A stretch of DNA of 64,000 nt from Fimenecus sp900545625 (lineage in GTDB: Bacteria > Bacillota > Clostridia > Oscillospirales > Acutalibacteraceae): positions 496,001-560,000 of the forward strand of contig OZ007023.1 in NCBI GenBank assembly GCA_963931525.1. Direction: 5' to 3'. Both the position numbers and the translations under genes were made by a program. Within the stretch, counting starts at the first letter, position 1. Each line of letters begins with the position of its first letter. A model generated the notes under the pieces. That model did no database searches. It saw only the letters and a list, made by a program, of their open reading frames with translations, and was not told the origin of the DNA. Of this stretch, positions 45,486 through 53,658 are shown piece after piece.

Positions 45486-46775
45486 ATGCAGACGGAACCG
45501 AAGATCATCCGGATCGGCGAAAAGATCCGATTGCTGGAGGTGCGCTCGGCGCGCCCGAAAACCACCTGTATCTCCCTTTTGCTTTTGACGCCCATGCATC
45601 AAAACCCGGCGGAAACAACGGTGCTTGCCTCATACCTCGCGCATTCGTGCGCGCGCTGCCCGACGCTCTCAAAGCTCAACGCACGGCTGGAATCGCTGTA
45701 CGGCGCGCTGCTTTCGGGCGAAGTTTCACGCTTAGGCGAAGCGTACTGCCTGCGGCTTTCCGTGGATTGCCTTGCGGATGCGCTCACGTACGACGGACAA
45801 GCGGTCAGCCGCGACGCGCTGGAGCTGCTTTTGGATCTGCTGCTGGAGCCTAAAATGCAGGACGGCAGGTTCGACGAAGCGCAGCTGCGCACCGAGGTGC
45901 GCCTGTGCGCCGAAGACCTTGAAAGCGAGCAGAACGACAAACGCGCGTGGGCGCTCATGCGCATGCTCGAAGTGATGTGCGCCGACGAGCCCTATGGTTA
46001 CCCGCACGAAGCGCTTCTGTCGGGCGTGCGCGCCGTGACGGCAGAAAGCATGTACCGCGCATGGCGCGAGCTTTTAAAGACGGCACACATCACGGTGCAG
46101 GTGACGGGCGATGTGGCGCTTGAACCGCTTGAAGCGGTGCTTCGCACGCGCCTCGGCGCGCTTTCCGACCGTGCGCCCGCAGAGCTTTCGACCGTGTTTG
46201 TCGAAAGGTGCGACGACGTGACCGAATTGACCGAGGAGCAGGACGTCAGCCAAAGCAAGCTGGTTTTGGGCTTTCGCACCGGCAGCGTTAACCGCGACGA
46301 CGATTTCTATGCGCGCCGCGTGATGGCGGATCTGTTCGGCGGCGGCCCGTATTCGCGGCTGTTTATGCATGTGCGTGAGAAGTTAAGCCTTTGCTATTAC
46401 TGTTCGGCGCGGCTGCAGCGGCAAAAAGGGCTGCTTGTCGTGCAAAGCGGTATTGAGCGCAAGAACCGCGACGTAGCGTTCCGTGAGATCCTGCGGCAGC
46501 TGAAGGTCATGCAGGCGGGTGAATTTTCGGACGAAGAATTGACCGCCTCGAAAAAGGCGCTTTGCGATGCGTTCGCGGGCGTGGGCGACACGCCGGAGGG
46601 CTTGGATGTGTATTACGCGCAGTTCGCCGACGGCGACATCACGACGCCCGAAGCGCTCGCCGCAGGGCTTGCTGCCGTGACACGCGAGGATGTGGTGCGC
46701 GCCGCCGGCGCGCTGACGCTCGACACGGTATACCTGCTGGCAGGCAACGATGAGGAGGAAGCGGAACATGCGTGA
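45486..46775 (+). CDS. yfmF: M16-like protein YfmF (inactive partner)
   Basis: M16 peptidase-family protein paired with yfmH. In Bacillus the pair is tied to 5-aminopentanol modification of elongation factor P, but its biochemistry is unclear. 429 residues. The inverzincin zinc motif HxxEH is absent; the equivalent region reads LASYLAHSCARCPTLSKLNA, so it should be the non-catalytic half of a heterodimer. The substrate-binding end FADLFGGGPYSRLFMHVREK-type motif is present (MADLFGGGPYSRLFMHVREK). The ATG at 45486 follows AAAGGATGTAGCTCTGC. It overlaps yfmH by 8 bases, implying coupled translation. Confidence 0.88.
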   Translation: MQTEPKIIRIGEKIRLLEVRSARPKTTCISLLLLTPMHQNPAETTVLASYLAHSCARCPTLSKLNARLESLYGALLSGEVSRLGEAYCLRLSVDCLADALTYDGQAVSRDALELLLDLLLEPKMQDGRFDEAQLRTEVRLCAEDLESEQNDKRAWALMRMLEVMCADEPYGYPHEALLSGVRAVTAESMYRAWRELLKTAHITVQVTGDVALEPLEAVLRTRLGALSDRAPAELSTVFVERCDDVTELTEEQDVSQSKLVLGFRTGSVNRDDDFYARRVMADLFGGGPYSRLFMHVREKLSLCYYCSARLQRQKGLLVVQSGIERKNRDVAFREILRQLKVMQAGEFSDEELTASKKALCDAFAGVGDTPEGLDVYYAQFADGDITTPEALAAGLAAVTREDVVRAAGALTLDTVYLLAGNDEEEAEHA

Positions 46776-48057
46776 AGTGAAAAACGAACGGCTTTCGGAA
46801 AGCTATTTTGAGATCGACCACCCCTCCGGCTTGAAAATCTTAGTGTACCCGAAACCGGGCTACAAATCGGCGTATGCCGTGTTCGGGACGCGCTACGGCT
46901 CGATCGACACGCAGTTCCGTCTGCCCGAGGACAAAGAATTTACGACCGTGCCCGAGGGCATTGCGCATTTCCTCGAACACAAGCTGTTTGAAAGCGAGGA
47001 GCTCGACGCTTTCCAGCGCTATGCCGAAACGGGCGCAAGCGCGAACGCCTACACCTCGTTTGACAAGACCTGCTATCTGTTTTCGTGCACGGGGAATTTC
47101 AAAGCATCTCTGGAAATTTTGCTCGACTTCGTCATGCACCCGTATTTCACTGCCGCGACCGTGCAGAAAGAACAGGGCATCATCGGGCAGGAGATCCGCA
47201 TGTGCCGCGACGAGCCCGGCTGGGAGGCGCTGTTCCAGCTGCTGCGCGCGATGTATAAAAACCATCCCGTGCGCATCGACATCGCGGGGACGGAAGAATC
47301 CATTTCTCACATCACTGCCGACCTGTTGTACAAATGCTACCACACGTTTTACAACCTCTCGAACATGGTGCTTTGCGTCGCGGGCGGCGTGACCGCCGAG
47401 GATGTGCTCGAAGTCGCCGACCGGCTGCTGCCCGTACAAAAGCCCGTCAAAATCGAACGCAAATTCCACGAAGAGCCGCGCGGGGTGAACACACCGTATG
47501 TGGAGGAGACCCTCGCCGTCGCTTCACCCATCTTTTCGCTCGGCTTCAAGGAGTCGATCACGACGCCCGAACGTACGCTTCGCGAGATCCTGCTTTCGCG
47601 CATCGTGCTCGAAGCGGTCTGCGGCAAGACCACGCCGTTTTATACCGAGCTTTTGGAAGCGGGGCTCATCAACACCTCGTTCGACTATGAATATTTCTGC
47701 GGCTACGGCTACGCCGCAACCATCTTCACCGGCGAATCCCCCGATGCGAAGGAAGTCCAAAACCGCCTGATCGCGCGCATCCGGGACTTACAGGAAACGG
47801 GCATCGGCGAAGCGGACTTCGAACGTATCCGCAAAAAGCTCTACGGGCGCGCCGTGATGGCGTTCAACGACATCGACGGCATTGCGAACGCCATGGTCGC
47901 CGCACACTTCTGCGGCGAGGGGCTGTTTGACGAGGTGGAAACGCTCGGCGTGCTCACCCTTGACGAAGCAAACGAACGCCTGCGCAGGAGTATCGACACG
48001 ACCTCGGCGGCGCTGGCTGTCATTTTGCCGAAAGGAGACGACGTATGCAATTCCTGA
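46768..48057 (+). CDS. yfmH: M16 metallopeptidase YfmH
   Basis: Zinc peptidase of the M16 family and active partner of YfmF. 429 residues. The inverted zinc motif HFLEHKLFE lies at about 66-74, with the third ligand Glu expected in the following helical segment (QGIIGQEIRMCRDEPGW). Family regions ASANAYTSFDKTCYLFSC and MCRDEPGW are present. I chose the ATG at 46768, which follows GAGGAGGAAGCGGAAC; a frame ATG at 46750 would place that ribosome site inside the gene. Its end overlaps lgt by 13 bases. Confidence 0.92.
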   Translation: MREVKNERLSESYFEIDHPSGLKILVYPKPGYKSAYAVFGTRYGSIDTQFRLPEDKEFTTVPEGIAHFLEHKLFESEELDAFQRYAETGASANAYTSFDKTCYLFSCTGNFKASLEILLDFVMHPYFTAATVQKEQGIIGQEIRMCRDEPGWEALFQLLRAMYKNHPVRIDIAGTEESISHITADLLYKCYHTFYNLSNMVLCVAGGVTAEDVLEVADRLLPVQKPVKIERKFHEEPRGVNTPYVEETLAVASPIFSLGFKESITTPERTLREILLSRIVLEAVCGKTTPFYTELLEAGLINTSFDYEYFCGYGYAATIFTGESPDAKEVQNRLIARIRDLQETGIGEADFERIRKKLYGRAVMAFNDIDGIANAMVAAHFCGEGLFDEVETLGVLTLDEANERLRRSIDTTSAALAVILPKGDDVCNS

Positions 48058-49094
48058 CCGACGGTGTGGAGGTCACCTTTCAGGGGATCGACCACGTATT
48101 CACCGTGTATTCCACCTTTGTGGAGTTTACTTTGTTCGGCCACGCGGTCAGCATCAAGTTTTACGGGCTGATCATCGCGTTCGGCTTTTTGCTCGCCGTG
48201 CTGTTCGGCGGGCGGATGGCGTACAAATGGAAGCTCGATTTAAACAAAATGCTCGACGTTCTGCTGTTCGGCACCATCGGCGGGATCGTGGGCGCGCGGC
48301 TTTATTACGTCGCGTTCGAGTGGGATTATTACAGCCACCACCTTTCCGAGATCCCGCAGATCTGGGAAGGGGGGCTTGCCATCTACGGCGGGCTTATCGG
48401 CGCGATCATCGCCGCGTTCTTCACCTGCCGCCGCAACGGGCTCAATTTCTTAAAGCTCTTAGACCTTGCGGGCATGAGCTTTCTCATCGGACAGGGCATC
48501 GGGCGCTGGGGCAACTTCGCGAACCAGGAGGCGTTCGGCACGAACACCACAGGGTTTTTAGGGATGTCCAGCGAAAAGGTGACGCACTATATCGAGACGC
48601 ATCAGGCGGCGTTCGCTGCGCGCGGCATCACGATGGATCCGAATATCCCCGTGCACCCGACGTTTTTGTATGAATCGATCTGGTGTATTTTGAGCTTCTT
48701 CATTTTGTACCTCGTCTGCAAAAAGGCGTATAAATTCAGCGGTCAGCTCATCCTCGGCTACGGCATTTTGTACGGCGCGGAGCGCGCCGTGGTGGAGGGC
48801 CTGCGCACGGACAGCCTTTACATAGGCGACACGACCCTGCGCGTCTCCCAGGTGCTGTCCATGCTGCTGGTGCTTGTGTGTTTGGGGATTATGATCGCAA
48901 AGCTCATAAGGCTCAAAAAGCACCCCGTGCCGTTCTCGCCCGTGGAGGTTGTCCCCGAACGGGCGGAAAGCGAAGAAAAAGAAAACAAGCCGTCGCGCAA
49001 GCAGGTGCGTGCCGAGGCGCGCGCGGCAAAGGCAAAAATGCTCGAAAAACAGGAAGGGAAGGATTCGGACGATGGCGAAGATTCTGGACGGTAA
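48045..49094 (+). CDS. lgt: prolipoprotein diacylglyceryl transferase
   Basis: Membrane enzyme that adds diacylglycerol from phosphatidylglycerol to the lipobox cysteine of prolipoproteins. 349 residues. Signature GRWGNFANQEAFG at about 150-162, YGLIIAFGFLLAV and GGIVGARLYYV are typical, with about seven transmembrane helices. The C-terminal 60 residues are a charged Lys/Glu/Ala tail not needed for the fold. The ATG at 48045 follows AAAGGAGACGACGT. Its end overlaps folD by 23 bases. Its substrates here would include the lipoproteins at 8971 and 58669. Confidence 0.97.
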   Translation: MQFLTDGVEVTFQGIDHVFTVYSTFVEFTLFGHAVSIKFYGLIIAFGFLLAVLFGGRMAYKWKLDLNKMLDVLLFGTIGGIVGARLYYVAFEWDYYSHHLSEIPQIWEGGLAIYGGLIGAIIAAFFTCRRNGLNFLKLLDLAGMSFLIGQGIGRWGNFANQEAFGTNTTGFLGMSSEKVTHYIETHQAAFAARGITMDPNIPVHPTFLYESIWCILSFFILYLVCKKAYKFSGQLILGYGILYGAERAVVEGLRTDSLYIGDTTLRVSQVLSMLLVLVCLGIMIAKLIRLKKHPVPFSPVEVVPERAESEEKENKPSRKQVRAEARAAKAKMLEKQEGKDSDDGEDSGR

Positions 49095-49926
49095 AGCCGT
49101 TTCCGCGCATGTGCGCGAGCAGGTAAAGGCAGAGGTGGAAGCCCTCGCAAAGCAGGGTGTCTCCGTGGGGCTCGCGGTCATCATCGTCGGCGACGACCCC
49201 GCCTCGCGCACCTATGTGAACAATAAGAAAAAAGCGTGTGCCGCCGCGGGGATCCGTTCCGAAGAATACGCCCTGCCCGCTAATACCACGCAGGAAGCGC
49301 TTTTGGCGCTCGTCGAAACCCTCAATAAAAAGCCGGATGTCAACGGCATCCTCTGCCAGCTCCCGCTGCCCGCGCATTTGGACGAAAAAGCAGTCATCGC
49401 CGCCATCGCGCCTGAAAAGGATGTAGACGCGTTCCACGCCGTCAATGTCGGGCACATCATGATCGGCGACTATGCGTTCCTGCCGTGCACGCCGGCGGGC
49501 ATCATGGAAATGCTGCGGTATTATGACATCGACATCGCAGGCAAAAACTGCGTTGTCATCGGCCGCAGCAACATCGTCGGCAAGCCCATGGCAATGCTGC
49601 TCTTGCAGCAGAACGGAACTGTGACGATCTGCCACTCCAAGACGCGCGACCTCGCCGCGCACACCCGAAATGCGGACATCCTCGTAGCGGCGGTGGGCAT
49701 CCCGCATTTCGTAACTGCCGACATGGTCAAGGACGGCGCGGTGGTCATCGACGTCGGCATGGACCGCGACGAAAACGGCAAGCTGTGCGGCGACGTGGAT
49801 TTTGGCACCGTCGAGCCGAAAGCATCCTACATAACGCCCGTCCCCGGCGGCGTAGGGCCGATGACGATCGCAACGCTCTTAAAAAACACCGTCACCGCCG
49901 CGAAGCAGCAAAACGGGCTTTTGTAA
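49072..49926 (+). CDS. folD: methylene-THF dehydrogenase / methenyl-THF cyclohydrolase
   Basis: Bifunctional enzyme interconverting 5,10-methylene-THF and 10-formyl-THF. 284 residues. YVNNKKKACAAAGI carries the catalytic Lys/Tyr region, followed by GILCQLPLPAHLDEKAVIAAI and VIGRSNIVGKPMAMLLL for the nucleotide, ending in PVPGGVGPMTIATLLKNT. I chose the ATG at 49072, inside lgt, because it yields MAKILDGKAVSAHVREQ and follows AAGGATTCGGACG. With glyA elsewhere in the window it covers folate one-carbon flow. Confidence 0.98.
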   Translation: MAKILDGKAVSAHVREQVKAEVEALAKQGVSVGLAVIIVGDDPASRTYVNNKKKACAAAGIRSEEYALPANTTQEALLALVETLNKKPDVNGILCQLPLPAHLDEKAVIAAIAPEKDVDAFHAVNVGHIMIGDYAFLPCTPAGIMEMLRYYDIDIAGKNCVVIGRSNIVGKPMAMLLLQQNGTVTICHSKTRDLAAHTRNADILVAAVGIPHFVTADMVKDGAVVIDVGMDRDENGKLCGDVDFGTVEPKASYITPVPGGVGPMTIATLLKNTVTAAKQQNGLL

Positions 49927-49944
49927 AAAGAAAACAACCCAAAA

Positions 49945-50150
49945 CAGGGGGCGGCCCTGTGTCTCGAAAAGACATAGAACCGTCCCCGTTTACACCCACC
50001 GCGTAGTGGCAGGCTTCCACGCCTGCCAAAGGATCACCGAAGGAACGCACAACCGAGATTGCCAAAGTGTAGGGCGGGGGCTTGCTCCCGCCGCGAGACA
50101 AAGGACGGGTCTATGCCTGTTTAGGCACAGGATCGTCCCCTGTTTTGCCG
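49945..50150. repeat. ACCGTCCCC palindromic repeat and arm fragments
   Basis: AAACAGGGGGCGGCCCTGTG and AGACATAGAACCGTCCCCGT face each other at 49942-49993, and a related unit lies at 50098-50143 (GACAAAGGACGGGTCTATGC and GATCGTCCCCTGTTTT). Between them is arm GTAGGGCGGGGGCTTGCTCC at 50069. A GTAGGGACAGCCCTTGCGGC hairpin follows at 50217-50243. The remaining bases up to 50430 are AT-rich and show nothing else. Confidence 0.65.
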
Positions 50151-50444
50151 CCCTGTCTTGCCCAACGCGCCGTGTCATCCTACGTCGTTCCGTGCGACCG
50201 GAGTTCTGCACCGTCCCGTAGGGACAGCCCTTGCGGCTGTCCGCGGGTAGATGGCGCGCCGCGCGCCGGGTTTCCGTCCGCCGAAAGCAGAGCTTGCTTG
50301 TTGAAAAGTGCAAAACTTGGGTGATATTTCCTGCTTTTTCCATTTTTCTATGGCAAAAACCGCCAAATCGGCGCGCTTGGATTTGTGGATTTAAACAAAA
50401 GCACAAAAACAAATAAAAATTTATAAAAATTTTGTATTTTCTGC

Positions 50445-50473
50445 TTGACAAAGCAAAATTGCGGGCGTATAAT
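50445..50473 (+). promoter_or_regulatory. strong sigma-A promoter of the LacI-family gene
   Basis: Consensus TTGACA, 17-base spacer, consensus TATAAT. Transcription should start near 50480, immediately before the operator at 50484, so repression by the gene's own product is likely. Confidence 0.92.
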
Positions 50474-50483
50474 GGCGCCAGGA

Positions 50484-50501
50484 TGAGTAATCGTTTACTC
50501 A
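50484..50501. promoter_or_regulatory. LacI-family operator O1
   Basis: TGAGTAATCGTTTACTCA, an 18-bp palindrome with one imperfect pair, overlapping the predicted transcription start. Nearly identical to the perfect site at 51870. Confidence 0.85.
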
Positions 50502-50517
50502 GCGAGGAGGGGAACGG

Positions 50518-51540
50518 ATGAAGCCGGATTCGGTGTCGATTCGTGAGATTTCAAAGATCACAGGCGTCTCCGTGGCAACGGTTTCGCGCGTCATCAACAA
50601 CAACGGCAGATTTTCCAAGGAGACCGAAGCGCGCGTCAAAAAGGCGCTCAAAGAATACAACTACACGCCGAATCTCGCTGCGCGGGGGTTACGCACCAAG
50701 CGCATTGCAACGGTCGGCGTCGTTGTTCCCGACATTACGAACGAATACTTTGCGCGCATCACCCTGCATTTGCAGGAGCGGCTGTTTGCGCACAGTTATT
50801 CCACCATCATCTGCAACACGGATGAAAAGGCGGACATCGAGCGGCGGCATCTCGATATGCTGCTTTCCCAGCAGGTCAGCGGTGTGATGTATGTTTCCGG
50901 CACGCCGCACGCGTTTGATCGTCTGTCGCATCTGCCCGCAGTATTTATCGACCGCGAACCCCAGACGGCGCGGGAAGCAGGCAACTACAGCCTGATCGAA
51001 TCCGACAATTTTCTCGGCGGCGCGCTTGCCGCCCGTGAGCTGCTGCAAAAAGGCTGCCGCAGGCTCTGCGTATTCAAATACCGCGACGACATCTCCACCC
51101 ACAACGCCCGTGAAGCAGGCTTCCGGCAGGCGGCGCGGGAAGCGGGGCTGCATGGCGATGCCGTGCGCGTGGAGATCGTCCCCGACGTAAGCGTCCGGCA
51201 AGGGTACGAAAAGGCGAAAGCCGTTTGGCGGGCAGGCGGCTTCGACGGGCTGTTCTGCACGGCGGACGCACTCGCCGTAGGCGCGTGCAATGCGCTGCGC
51301 GCAGAAGGCGTCGAGATCCCGGGGCAGGTCAAGCTGGTGGGCTATGACGATACCGCCATCGCGCATTACAGTGCCGTTCCGCTGACCTCCGTGCACCAAT
51401 CAACCGAAGAGATCGGGCGGCTTGCGGCGGACACGCTTTTACAGATCATCGACGGCAAACAGCCCGAGCGGCGGCACATCACGCTCCCGGTGCATTTGGT
51501 GGTGCGCGCGTCCACAGGCGGGCAGTTTGAAGAGGCGTAG
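50518..51540 (+). CDS. LacI/GalR-family transcriptional regulator
   Basis: DNA-binding repressor, 340 residues. The N-terminal helix-turn-helix and hinge SIREISKITGVSVATVSRVI lies at about 6-25, followed by a periplasmic-binding-protein-like effector domain (VGVVVPDITNEYFARI, LFCTADALAVGACNALR, VGYDDTAIAHYSAVPLTSV). The ATG at 50518 follows GAGGAGGGGAACGG. Three operator-like palindromes flank it, and a nucleoside/pentose operon lies 1.4 kb downstream on the same strand. I infer that it controls itself and that operon, with ribose, a nucleoside or a pentose phosphate as effector; the effector is not readable from sequence. Confidence 0.93.
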   Translation: MKPDSVSIREISKITGVSVATVSRVINNNGRFSKETEARVKKALKEYNYTPNLAARGLRTKRIATVGVVVPDITNEYFARITLHLQERLFAHSYSTIICNTDEKADIERRHLDMLLSQQVSGVMYVSGTPHAFDRLSHLPAVFIDREPQTAREAGNYSLIESDNFLGGALAARELLQKGCRRLCVFKYRDDISTHNAREAGFRQAAREAGLHGDAVRVEIVPDVSVRQGYEKAKAVWRAGGFDGLFCTADALAVGACNALRAEGVEIPGQVKLVGYDDTAIAHYSAVPLTSVHQSTEEIGRLAADTLLQIIDGKQPERRHITLPVHLVVRASTGGQFEEA

Positions 51541-51562
51541 AACGTCTCTTTTTACCAAAAGC

Positions 51563-51574
51563 GTAAACGTTTAC
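51563..51574. promoter_or_regulatory. LacI-family operator O2 (half-strength palindrome)
   Basis: GTAAACGTTTAC, a 12-bp perfect palindrome just past the regulator stop, sharing the core of O1 and O3 but not the outer TGA/TCA. Confidence 0.6.
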
Positions 51575-51869
51575 CCAACCGTATGACAGGCTCTCCGTGG
51601 CGAAAGGAAAGAATCACACGGAAAAAGGCAAAAGCGCTTTACAACTTGCAGACGAGAAACGCGCTTTCCCACGGCGCAGCGCACAGCGCGGCGCAGAAGT
51701 GAAACAGGCGCGCACGGCGCAGAAGCGAAAAGGAAGCACGCACGGCGTGCGGAAAACGGCGAGGGCAAAACCCCTTGCTTCGCTTGCCCGGCAGATACGC
51801 CCGAACGAACGGCACGCGGGCGGGGAGCAAACAGAAACAGCAGCGCATGGCGCGGCTTCATTTCATTTA

Positions 51870-51887
51870 TGAGTAAACGTTTACTCA
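51870..51887. promoter_or_regulatory. LacI-family operator O3, perfect palindrome
   Basis: TGAGTAAACGTTTACTCA, a perfect 18-bp palindrome. It stands at the left edge of the repeat block and 1.08 kb before the first operon gene. No clear promoter is visible beside it. Confidence 0.82.
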
Positions 51888-51904
51888 AGCAAGGAGCGGG
51901 CGGC

Positions 51905-52960
51905 GTACAGGGTTCAGAAGTCAGAAGCTGTGCAGACATATTCCGTTGAAACTGCGTGTTTGTAGGAACTTTCGGCTGCGAAAGGAATTGAATTTTTGCT
52001 AAAATCCGTAGGGGCGGGGCTCCGTGCCCGCCCGCGGACAGAGATCAGAATACAGAGATTAGAAGTCAGAAGCGGCGCAGGAAGATTTCATGAAAACCGA
52101 GCGTTCGTACAACTTTTCGACTTCGAAAAGCATAAAAAGTCTGCTTAAACTTGTAGGGGCGGGTCTCTGCGCCCGCCCGAGCAGGGTGCGGAATGAAAAC
52201 AGCTTGTGTCTGTTATGAAACCGTAATTCTGTTTTTCGCCGTAACCGATTCCAAAATCCGACTTTCTTGCGGGCGGGCACAGAGACCCGCCCCTACAAGA
52301 TAGGGCATCAAGTTTCAGCGCAATCGCTGCTTTGTGTGAAATCCGCCTGCACCGCATCTGACCTCTGATTTCTAATTTCTGAATTCTGTTCTGCCCGCCC
52401 CTACGACAGAAAGCATCCACTTTTCAGCGCAGCCACGGCAATGCGTAAAACTTACCCGCACCGCATCTGATTTCTGACTTCTAATTTCTGAATTCTGTTC
52501 CGCCCGCCCCTACGACAGAAAGCATCAAGTTTTCGCGCAACCGCGGCTTTGTGAAAACTTACCCATATCGTCTCTGATATCTAACATCTGCATTTTGAAT
52601 TCTGTTCTGCGTTCGGGCGAAGGGAAACAAGCAGCCGCACGGTCTGTTGACCCGCAAGCCGGAATCATGCGCGGCAGGCGTTCCCCGCTACGCCACAGCC
52701 TTCCCCGATGCGTGGCGCTTCTCCCGTCCCGGGACATTCTCCCTCTTTCTGCGAACCGCTTGTTTCCCGCCGCCCGAACACAGACAAGGCTTTGCGGCGC
52801 GATCCATCCGCCGTTCTGATGTCAGAGGTTTGAAATCAGAGATCAGAAACGGATCAGGAAGATTTCAGAAAACCGAAAGGTTATAAAAACACGCGATTTT
52901 GCCGCAAGCTTACCGATCCCACGTCTAATATCTACCGTCTACTATCTAAAATCTAAAAGG
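51905..52960. repeat. 1-kb mosaic repeat block upstream of the nucleoside operon
   Basis: Contains 7-bp arrays (51908-51930, 52040-52075, 52356-52392, 52465-52500, 52565-52600, 52818-52850, 52921-52958). It also contains arms near 52008 and 52400, the inverted copy of the 128-bp repeat (52026-52153), and MITE-like A4. The stretch 52605-52800 is single-copy in this window and shows no convincing gene. The last array abuts the epimerase Shine-Dalgarno. The 51541-51869 stretch before the block holds only operators and a doubtful Lys/Arg-rich frame. Confidence 0.8.
52153..52296. mobile_element. MITE-like hairpin-arm element, copy A4
   Basis: 144 bp, inverse orientation to A1 and identical in its 92-bp interior, but both arm loops differ: TCTCTGC and ACAGAGA in place of GCTTAAGC. 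Confidence 0.6.
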
Positions 52961-52971
52961 GGGTGTTTACC

Positions 52972-53658
52972 ATGAAACCCTGTCTTTCCGCCTCACTCAT
53001 GTGTGCGGACTGGCTGCACCTTGCACCGACGCTCAAGGCGCTGGAAGCGTCCTGCGGCGCGCTGCACGTGGACATCATGGACGGGCATTTCTGTAAAAGC
53101 CTGTATCTTTCCCCGTGGTCGATCTCGGTCATCCGTCCCGCAACGCGGCTGCCCATAGAAGCGCACCTGATGGTCGAGCGCCCGGAGGATTTTCTCGAAG
53201 CGGTCGCAAAGGCCGGCGCAGACACGATCGCCCTGCATGCGGAGACAATCGAGCGTCAGGCGTTCCGCCTTGTGGAGCGCATCCACGCGCTGGGGTGCAA
53301 GGCGGGCGTGGTGCTTTCGCCCGCAACGCCGATAGCGGCGGTCGAAAGCTATCTCAACCGTTTGGAGCTTGTCACGGTCATGACCGTGGACGCGGGCTTC
53401 GCGGGGCAGCCGTTTTTACCTGAAATGCTTGAAAAGATCCGCGCGCTCGCGGCGTGGAAGCACGCGCACGGCAGCCGCTTCTCCATTCAGGCGGACGGCG
53501 GCGTGAACCGCGCGACCTACCGTGCGCTTTACGAAGCGGGCACGGAAAACTTCGTGCTGGGCAGCAGCGGGCTGTTCGGACTGGATACGGATATTTACGC
53601 TGCATGCAAACGGATGCAGACCGAAGTGGAAGCGGCGATCCGGGAGGTGACGCCATGA
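52972..53658 (+). CDS. ribulose-phosphate / allulose-phosphate 3-epimerase
   Basis: TIM-barrel epimerase of the Rpe/AlsE family, 228 residues. LSASLMCADWLHL, ALHVDIMDGHFCKSL (metal-binding His and Asp), VMTVDAGFAGQPFLPEML (catalytic Asp) and IQADGGVNRATY are family hallmarks. The Asp-in-VDAG rather than VNPG reading and the C-terminal GSSGLF point toward the AlsE-like branch, but in this operon interconversion of ribulose and xylulose 5-phosphate would also fit. The ATG at 52972 follows GGGGGTGTTTACC; a GTG at 52963 is in frame but less likely. Overlaps the kinase gene by 4 bases. Confidence 0.87.
   Translation: MKPCLSASLMCADWLHLAPTLKALEASCGALHVDIMDGHFCKSLYLSPWSISVIRPATRLPIEAHLMVERPEDFLEAVAKAGADTIALHAETIERQAFRLVERIHALGCKAGVVLSPATPIAAVESYLNRLELVTVMTVDAGFAGQPFLPEMLEKIRALAAWKHAHGSRFSIQADGGVNRATYRALYEAGTENFVLGSSGLFGLDTDIYAACKRMQTEVEAAIREVTP

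Noticed and set aside
51597..51872. 91-codon Lys/Arg/Ala-rich frame starting with GTG, ending at operator O3
   Set aside because: No Shine-Dalgarno of note, no recognisable domain, composition like repeat or GC-rich noise, and its end overlaps an operator. Left unannotated.
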